Part shown: piece after piece, positions 58,485 through 64,000 of the stretch | How the letters are laid out: each line of letters starts with the position of its first letter | How positions within the stretch are numbered: the stretch's first letter is position 1 | Position numbers and translations under genes: made by a program | Origin: Aureobasidium sp. EXF-3400 | Taxonomy: Eukaryota > Ascomycota > Dothideomycetes > Dothideales > Saccotheciaceae | Assembly: GCA_024195585.1 (NCBI GenBank) | Contig: SWBL01000065.1 | Location: forward strand, 1 to 64,000 | DNA: 64,000 bases | Reading direction: 5' to 3' | The notes under the pieces: model-generated | Database searches by the model: none | Seen by the model: only the letters and a program-made list of their open reading frames with translations | What the model was told of the DNA's origin: nothing

Positions 58485-59321
58485 TCATTGGAATTCGCCG
58501 AATTCACCGTCGTCAAAGCCCAATTCTTCCGCTGAAGGTTGGCTGTGGCTCTGGTGAGATTGGTACTGGCTTTGCTGTCTCGCGGGAGAAGGACTCTTGG
58601 AGGCGGCCTTAGCATGAGCAGCCGGTGGCGGAGGAGCGAGTGAAGGGAGCGCAAAGTCGTCACCGGAAGCAGGTGGCGGTGGGGGCCGGATGGAAAAGAG
58701 GGCGTTGCCGTCGTCGTTGGATGTAGGATTCGACTGCTGCTGTCTTCTACCACGACCTCCAATCTCCACGTGTATGCTTTGTCCCTCTTTCAGGCTGAAA
58801 TCCTTCTTGGGCTCCTCGACTGCCTTTCTATTCAAATGTTGGGGTTGTGCCTGACCGGGAGCGAGATTCGGATCTATGCCCAGAAGCTTCCTGGCTTCGG
58901 AGAGTGTGATGCTGAAATCGAAGGCATCAGGTCTCTCCTCGAATCCCATGCCCAGAGTGGCTTTCATGCCCCCTTCGCCTACGACGCGGACGGCAAAGAA
59001 ACGACTGCTATCATTGGCTTGCTCTACTACAGCAGGCGAGGTGTAAGGACAAGCGGCGAAGAGGTCACCAGTCTTTGGATCTTCAAGGACAATATCCGTC
59101 TTTATTTGGTTCGAAAGCGATGTCTCAATGATTCTCAGGCGGGCGGTGAAGATCATCTGAGCAGTCGGACGCGGAGGAGCAGTCCATGAACCGGCGGAGA
59201 AGCCCTTGTTGGAGGTGAGAGGAGGGATCTGGTAGACATGGACGCGAGGGCAGATGAACAGGACTCGCTGGATAGCAGAGTCGGGCAAGGGGCGGCCGGT
59301 AGCAGGATCGAGAGTTGTCAT
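58485..59321 (-). CDS. NECAP-type endocytic adaptor-associated protein, 278 aa
   Basis: Contains the PHear domain (DUF1681) of NECAP, which binds AP-2 and clathrin machinery and acts in clathrin-mediated endocytosis. Single exon. The domain covers about residues 15-185: QRVLFICPRVHVYQIPPLTS, GFSAGSWTAPPRPTAQMIFT, DPKTGDLFAACPYT, DSSRFFAVRVVGEGG, AFDFSITLSEARKLLG and FSLKEGQSIHVEIGGRG. The tail is Pro/Ser-rich and ends with an acidic WxxF-like stretch without Trp (DDGEFGEFQ), probably an appendage-binding peptide. Length is typical. Confidence 0.92.
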   Translation of the reverse strand: MTTLDPATGRPLPDSAIQRVLFICPRVHVYQIPPLTSNKGFSAGSWTAPPRPTAQMIFTARLRIIETSLSNQIKTDIVLEDPKTGDLFAACPYTSPAVVEQANDSSRFFAVRVVGEGGMKATLGMGFEERPDAFDFSITLSEARKLLGIDPNLAPGQAQPQHLNRKAVEEPKKDFSLKEGQSIHVEIGGRGRRQQQSNPTSNDDGNALFSIRPPPPPASGDDFALPSLAPPPPAAHAKAASKSPSPARQQSQYQSHQSHSQPSAEELGFDDGEFGEFQ

Positions 59322-59604
59322 TGTTTCGGGCAGCGACTTGATTGTTGGATGTATTCGACTGATACAGCAATCGAGAAAGCGCTGAGGGGCAGTAATAAAC
59401 TAGGGCTAATTAACATGTGAAGTTGGCCGGCTTGGCGGTGCTGAGCAAGGCATAAGCAGAGTGCAATCACGGTTACGCCAGATTAAGGCAGGTACTTGGC
59501 GACTTGATGGAACAGGCATAGGCACAGGGCACAACGTCTCTCTTCTTCGACATGTTCGCTACATAGCAGCGAAGAAGTCAGACACGAGCGAGCACGGAGT
59601 AACA
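59322..59604. promoter_or_regulatory. Divergent promoter, NECAP / GCN3
   Basis: Interval between opposite starts; no site assigned. Confidence 0.45.
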
Positions 59605-60968
59605 ATGGAAGAAGAGAAGGAGCCACCGGTCTTTGACTCCGAGCAGATGCGGGCTGAAGACGCGCTAGCCAAAGCTTCTTCTCGTCGTGCAGATGGACAG
59701 AAAGAGTCACAGTCCAGAGTTCAAGGCCAGTCCGAAGACCAGAAAGCACCACTCCACCAACAACTCGACCCTCCCACGCCCACATCTCCCTCGAAGTCTC
59801 AGCCTCTCTTTCGCCCTTCGGTCCTGCGTCTCTCGCTGCTCGACAGCTACTACCTCGAAAACATGGTCACCACAACCAAGCAGCAAAATTTTGATGTCGT
59901 CGACACATATAAGCGTCTGCTGGCCGATGACCCAGAATTGACCATGCCCGTCGCCGCCATCGAGGCTCTTGTCCTTGCACTTGCCCACACTCCCGCGACC
60001 ACTGTCTCGGAAACTTTGGACCTGCTATCCACCCTCACAGCCGAGTTGAAGGCTCGCATCCCCAACCCCATTTCTCTCTCCGCCGGCACCGACTTGTTCC
60101 AACGCTACATCATTACCACACTGCAAAAACCCACCGCTGGCCGTAACAGCGACTTCGACACAATCCGCACTCATCTGGTCCAGAACGGTCGCTTGTTCGT
60201 CGAGCGCGCAAAGGAGGCTCGTGACAAGATTGCTGGTTTTGGTAGACACTTTGTTCGCGACGGCAACACTGTCTTGACAAACGGAGGTTCGCGTGTCGTA
60301 GGCGCTCTCCTACGCTCAGCCGCCGAGACAAGCGCTGGATTTGGTGCCCAAGGCAGCATTCGTTTCCGTGTCATCTATGTCGTTTCCGACTCGTCAGATG
60401 CAGAGAGCAGCGACAACATTGCTCAACTGCGCAAGCTCGGCATTCCCGTCGCTACTATTCCTCCTACTGCCATCGCATACAGCTTGAATCAGGTCTCGCA
60501 ATGTTTCGTTGGTGCTGAGGGTGTTGTCGAGAACGGAGGTATCATTAGTAGGCTGGGCACCTATCAGATCGCCATGCTGGCAAAAGCTGCCAACAAGCCC
60601 TTCTACGTTGTCTCCGAGAGCCACAAGTTTGTTAGACTATACCCGCTCGGTCAGACTGATCTGGGTATTGATCAGAATATCGTCGAGTTCAAGACCACTG
60701 GTGACGCCGCCAGCACAAACGGAAGCGTCTCTGCAAAGGACGAGGGTGTCGCTGACATGGATGTTGAATCTGATGCCGGTGTGTCGGACAGCGTCGCCAA
60801 CACTGACGCTGTTGACTTTACAGTACGTATCGCTCTACATTTTTCGGACACAATCAGAGACTAACGTGTTTTCAACAGCCCCCCAACCTAATCTCTGGTA
60901 TCATTACCGAGTCTGGTGTCTTGCTACCATCCGCAGTCAGCGAGGAGCTCATCAAAATCTGGTTCTAA
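59605..60968 (+). CDS. GCN3: Translation initiation factor eIF2B subunit alpha
   Basis: Regulatory subunit of the eIF2B exchange factor; senses phosphorylated eIF2 alpha. Exons 59605..60822 and 60879..60968, intron 56 nt (GTACGT/ACAG). Family core starts QNFDVVDTYKRLLADDPELT and continues MPVAAIEALVLALA, GTDLFQRYIITTLQ, NGRLFVERAKEARDKI, TVLTNGGSRVVGALL, FVGAEGVVENGGIISRLGTY and ends PPNLISGIITESGVLLPSAV plus SEELIKIWF. With ATG 59605 the protein has 453 residues; ATG 59863 would give 349, nearer the usual 305-350. The 86-residue extension is Glu/Ser/Pro-rich. I keep the longer frame because it is open without interruption, but the shorter start is as likely. Confidence 0.88.
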
Positions 60969-61647
60969 GCGTCCGGTCTTGTTAAAGCTTGTCTTGTGAG
61001 CTTAATCGAACGTGGACTCGCGCTTAGGGGCAGTGCAAGAGCCTTCACAGACGCTTCTCTTTGGTCTTGAGCAGCACCCTCCAACGGCAGCAGAGAGGGA
61101 CACACAGTTGCCTTGAGCAGAGAGAGTACCGCGCCAAGATAACGAGAGTCATGATGACCATGATACTTACGAATTCAAAAAGGAGATGGATGGGATTGAA
61201 AATAAAGCGCGATCACCAGGGGTCCTTTGGTGGTGTTGATCTGGAGACAGACAAAGGAGCAATCTGCGCACGAGGTATAGGAGAAGAAGACATGTAAGAA
61301 CATCGTCTTCGAACAAAGTTCTCCTATCCGCGATCATCTTGGCTTCGAAGATGAAGGCTTTCAGAGAACGTGTGCTACGTTCTAGGGAACATGTGGTGTT
61401 CTAGTATCACACCGTACTCGTATGTCAATCGTTCTCTCTCTCTCTCAATAGGCAACAAAGGGTGAATTCAATATACTATCCGAATGCAGAGAATCTTCTT
61501 GGAAACAAGCGTGGCCGCAGAAACCCCTTAAGATTACTCCTCTCCGTGGATGCTTCTCTATGTTGGAAGGTATTGTGCATTTCTACAGGCTTTTGGATCG
61601 GTGGGAGTTGATTGATGAGTGTCCATTCGGCTGATTGTGCCTTGATG
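60969..61647. other. Gene-poor intergenic region, 0.7 kb
   Basis: Downstream of GCN3. A (TC)n microsatellite of about 14-16 bp lies at 61432-61448. No supported frame. Confidence 0.5.
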
Positions 61648-61793
61648 GCCCCCCTGCTTGTGCTAAGGTCTGTAACTCTCACACTCCTCTAACGAACGTG
61701 TACAGCGACGTCCCCGCTATAAAAAGGCATAATACTTTCTGACACGGGACTCCTACCAAAGAGAGCATCGAATATGTCACATCTCGATGGATA
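61648..61793 (-). repeat. Dispersed repeat, copy C (inverted)
   Basis: Reverse complement matches copies A, B and D. In the shared minus-strand frame it reads SRCDIFDALFGRS, then PFYSGDVAVHV, one stop, and RSVRVTDLS, against SRYDIFWTLF, PFDSEDVA and GRVEVTNL in copy B. On the plus strand the shared words are AGCGACGTCC and CATCTCGATG. The copy ends one base before the start of the next ORF (61794). Confidence 0.68.
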
Positions 61794-62378
61794 ATGTTTC
61801 CCTTATACCAAGTCGCCACCTTCATTCTCGCGGTTTGGGCAATAAGCACAAAAGAGCACGACTTCGTGACTACATCTGCAATCGCCACCGCCAGTATTGC
61901 TCGTGTTCTACTACCCTTGGTTTATGGGTCTACACTAGAGCCTTGGGACAACTTCTTACTCAAAGCAGGATGGGACCCGAACGTTGCGAGATGTGTATGC
62001 GCATTTGCAAATCCCCCGAGTGTCGCAACACGGATTACAGAACATACGAAGCGGATTGTCGCAGCGGTCCGTACACCAGAACAAGATGGAGAATCTAAGC
62101 GCAATCTTCGGCTGAACGGGATCGTGGTATTGGGCTCCTGTTTCGCTCTTCCTCGACCCTCCTGTGGGTCGAGGAAGTCTGGGCAGAAAATGATCAGGAG
62201 AAAGGAGATCGAGAATTCTGGACACCCGAAATCTACAGACTACAGGCAGCACTCGCCGAGGACACTGTTTGTACCATCGTCGACTTTGAGCGTGGCTTCA
62301 GACGCACACTTGCTGCCGTACGGAGTCCGAAGTCGCCTCAATCGTCTTTCAGAGATCACTGAGCCCGAAGATGTTTGA
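61794..62378 (+). CDS. Hypothetical ORF, 194 aa, possibly decaying
   Basis: Begins MFPLYQVATFILAVWAISTK, with a hydrophobic first 45 residues that could be membrane helices or a signal anchor, then AGWDPNVARCVCAFANPPS. No family recognised. After about residue 110 the protein-like reading moves to another frame (VEEVWAENDQEKGDREFWTP), hinting at a frameshift or an unrecognised intron. The annotated frame ends LSEITEPEDV, a terminus that recurs in degraded form further right. Confidence 0.3.
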   Translation: MFPLYQVATFILAVWAISTKEHDFVTTSAIATASIARVLLPLVYGSTLEPWDNFLLKAGWDPNVARCVCAFANPPSVATRITEHTKRIVAAVRTPEQDGESKRNLRLNGIVVLGSCFALPRPSCGSRKSGQKMIRRKEIENSGHPKSTDYRQHSPRTLFVPSSTLSVASDAHLLPYGVRSRLNRLSEITEPEDV

Positions 62379-63105
62379 TTGTCGCCTGGCTACATACGCG
62401 TTTGTGACCCGGCGAGGAGATGGACCAGAGCAGACCAAATCTTTGGGTACTCCTTTATGCACTCACCTTCCAAAAGAGAGCAGCAGGCGACGAACTGCTT
62501 TAAAAGCTCATCTACAGACTTGGTGTCTGGGAAGTTATCGTATGCTAGTGACTAACTTTCAAACCTTCAGGACAAGATCTGGATGGAAACTTGCATCCAG
62601 GTTTTAAAGTGTTACCTTCCAACTTACTAGAGATGCGTTTTCTCTATTTCCTGGCAAAAGATGTCTAGACTGCGGTCGGTGGGCAGCCGCTGCGTATTTT
62701 GGTGCTATCAAGTACTTGCTCGAGATATCCTCTTTCCGACAAATTTCAGAAAGACGATGCAGACTACGACAAATATTCCAAGCCCAGATGGATCGAACGC
62801 AATACCGGTGGGTACCAGTGATTCAGAGGTTACTGAGTCTGAAGATGTTTGATTGAGTTCGCCAAAGATTTCAGGCAGCACTCGACGACGAAGACACTGC
62901 TACACCCTTTCCGTCGACTTTCGGTCCTGTTTCGGACACCAGCTTTCTGCTAGACCGTCGTATGTTTCGTATCGCCCTACCGAAGATGAAGAGCCTGAGG
63001 AAGTTTGAGGAGAGCATAGGATGAGTAATCAAGTCAGCATTAAGGTGAAGTAGCACTTTGACAAGAAGTAGTCAGACAGCACAACGAGACCGACACTGCT
63101 CGTTT
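62235..63105 (+). repeat. Diverged tandem repeat array of ORF 3' ends
   Basis: Similar blocks recur. CAGGCAGCACTCG with a following acidic stretch is at about 62244 and 62873, with a weaker form near 63074. The end block ACTGAGxCxGAAGATGTTTG plus ATTG occurs at about 62361 and 62834, with a weaker version near 62986. In matching frames the termini read EITEPEDV, EVTESEDV and DEEPEEV before stops. No copy keeps a long frame, so this looks like decayed tandem duplicates. Confidence 0.5.
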
Positions 63106-63888
63106 TCTGGGGAGGTGCTGGATCTGATGAAATTTCAAGGAAGGTGTTCGAGGTGCTAGCATTGCGAAGAGGCAGAGGTGGTGCCTGTCCGTAGTATTCT
63201 GACAGTGCTGAAGATTATTCCATGAATTTGCCTAGATCTTGCAAGTTCGTTTTGGCGAGTGAAGTTTGTTGCTGTGGTATGCACGACTCACGGGAGTTCT
63301 CGCTTGGATTTATCAATTCTCCAAAGTTCACTGAGAATATCCTGATTGTGGAAGTGAACTCTTGCTCCGGAGAGCAATCGCGGTGCACGCGTTGTCCGAA
63401 ACCTTACTACTAAGGCAATAGATGGTACTTCGCTGAACACAGTCGTTTCGGACTGGGTAATTAGCAATATAAACAGCACACTTTTGCGACCCTGCTATTA
63501 CTCACTATCGCCAGCTTCAGTCTTGTGCTGCTACCCATCACCCTACGAGTTTGCCATAGAACAATGATGGAAGTCCTCGCTCTTAGCTTCTTGCAATATT
63601 TCACTCTTGACTTCTTGAAACATTTCACTGAACTGTCGTCTCCTTCACATTCACGAACACATCGCGTTCCCGGGAGCATTGAGCTCAAAAACGTCTCCAG
63701 AAACATCATTCATGGTAAGGAAGATTTGCTGAAGGGGCATCAATTGCGGAAGTGACGTTCGAGAAGAGGTCGGCGATAGCATCTCGGAGTTATAATTATA
63801 TCCGACCTTATACAGCAAGCTTATATATACCAACTCTTCTCAGCATGACCTTCTTGACTGCATCACAAACTCGAGACAGATAATCATA
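63106..63888. promoter_or_regulatory. Intergenic region with TATA box before the last gene
   Basis: A TATATATA box at 63822-63829 lies 60 bp upstream of the ATG at 63889, preceded by another A/T-rich stretch (63790-63801). A region around 63640-63700 (GTTCCCGGGAGCATTGAGC) weakly resembles repeat copy D, but not enough to annotate. Frames here are short and unsupported. Confidence 0.5.
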
Positions 63889-64000
63889 ATGGCTGACTCC
63901 AAGTATGTCGACTTTGACCAGAAGGATTTTGTCTACAAGACTTTCAACAACCACCACATCTCCGCCACGATCCTTATCCCGAAGAACCTCAAACCCGGAA
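63889..64000 (+). CDS. Partial gene, alpha/beta-hydrolase-like N terminus
   Basis: Only 37 residues are visible: MADSKYVDFDQKDFVYKTFN and then HHISATILIPKNLKPG. The pattern of a short strand, a NHHISATILIPKNLKPG turn and a coming His-Gly loop resembles fungal alpha/beta-hydrolase-fold proteins (esterase or peptidase S9-like) that begin in this way. The gene continues past the window, so catalytic residues cannot be checked. A strong TATA box close upstream suggests regulated or high expression. Confidence 0.6.
   Translation, partial: MADSKYVDFDQKDFVYKTFNNHHISATILIPKNLKPG

Noticed and set aside
63640..63760. Fifth copy of the dispersed repeat
   Set aside because: Only a short block (GTTCCCGGGAGCATTGAGC) resembles copy D; the rest does not align well enough.
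1..64000. Prokaryote-type systems such as CRISPR arrays, operons, insertion sequences or prophage
   Set aside because: The window is clearly fungal nuclear DNA with spliceosomal introns; no regular spaced repeats or transposase genes were found.

Overview
This window is nuclear DNA from a filamentous ascomycete. The genes are dense and sit on both strands, most introns are 45-70 nt with GT/AG ends, and the proteins are fungal versions of eukaryotic housekeeping factors (Sen1, Mcm1, Sfl1, Kcs1, She9, Pyp1, TFIIIC subunit Tfc6). A Dothideomycete-like origin is my inference from gene style only; no marker in the window proves it. There is no prokaryotic operon, CRISPR array or recognisable tRNA/rRNA gene.

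Layout. 1-10 kb: RPL24 (cut by the left edge), a large disordered hypothetical protein, and the Sen1 helicase. 11-20.6 kb: Mcm1-type MADS factor, NIPA-type transporter, V-ATPase subunit E, a candidate Smc5/6 accessory (CANIN/Nse6-like) protein and TFIIIC subunit Tfc6. 21-24.4 kb: a secreted carboxylesterase flanked by two direct copies of a dispersed repeat, then inositol monophosphatase. 24.6-31 kb: Arp9, the Sfl1-type HSF factor and a purine phosphoribosyltransferase. 31.9-36 kb: Pmp3, a Glu/Ala-rich protein gene with a repeat-bearing 281-nt intron, and a poorly understood stretch with exon-like open frames. 36-50.6 kb: ubiquitin E1, a 1776-residue kinesin and the Kcs1 inositol hexakisphosphate kinase. 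50.9-61 kb: an SDR reductase, a Cys-rich secreted protein, mitochondrial uS12m, a Pyp1-like HAD phosphatase with a 14-nt microexon, She9/Mdm33, a NECAP-type endocytic protein and eIF2B alpha. 61-63.9 kb: a gene-poor tract with a third type of context for the dispersed repeat and a run of decaying tandem repeats. A partial alpha/beta-hydrolase-like gene starts at the right edge.

The genes are mostly independent housekeeping units, not a pathway cluster. Several pairs share short divergent promoters (NIPA transporter/V-ATPase E; IMPase/Arp9; kinesin/Kcs1; Pyp1/She9; NECAP/eIF2B alpha). The most unusual signal is a roughly 150-bp repeat family, copies at 21016-21163, 23088-23237, 33683-33830 and, inverted, 61648-61793. 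It keeps protein-like similarity in one frame, brackets the esterase gene and lies inside one intron. Exon joins below were derived by hand from splice consensus and frame continuity.
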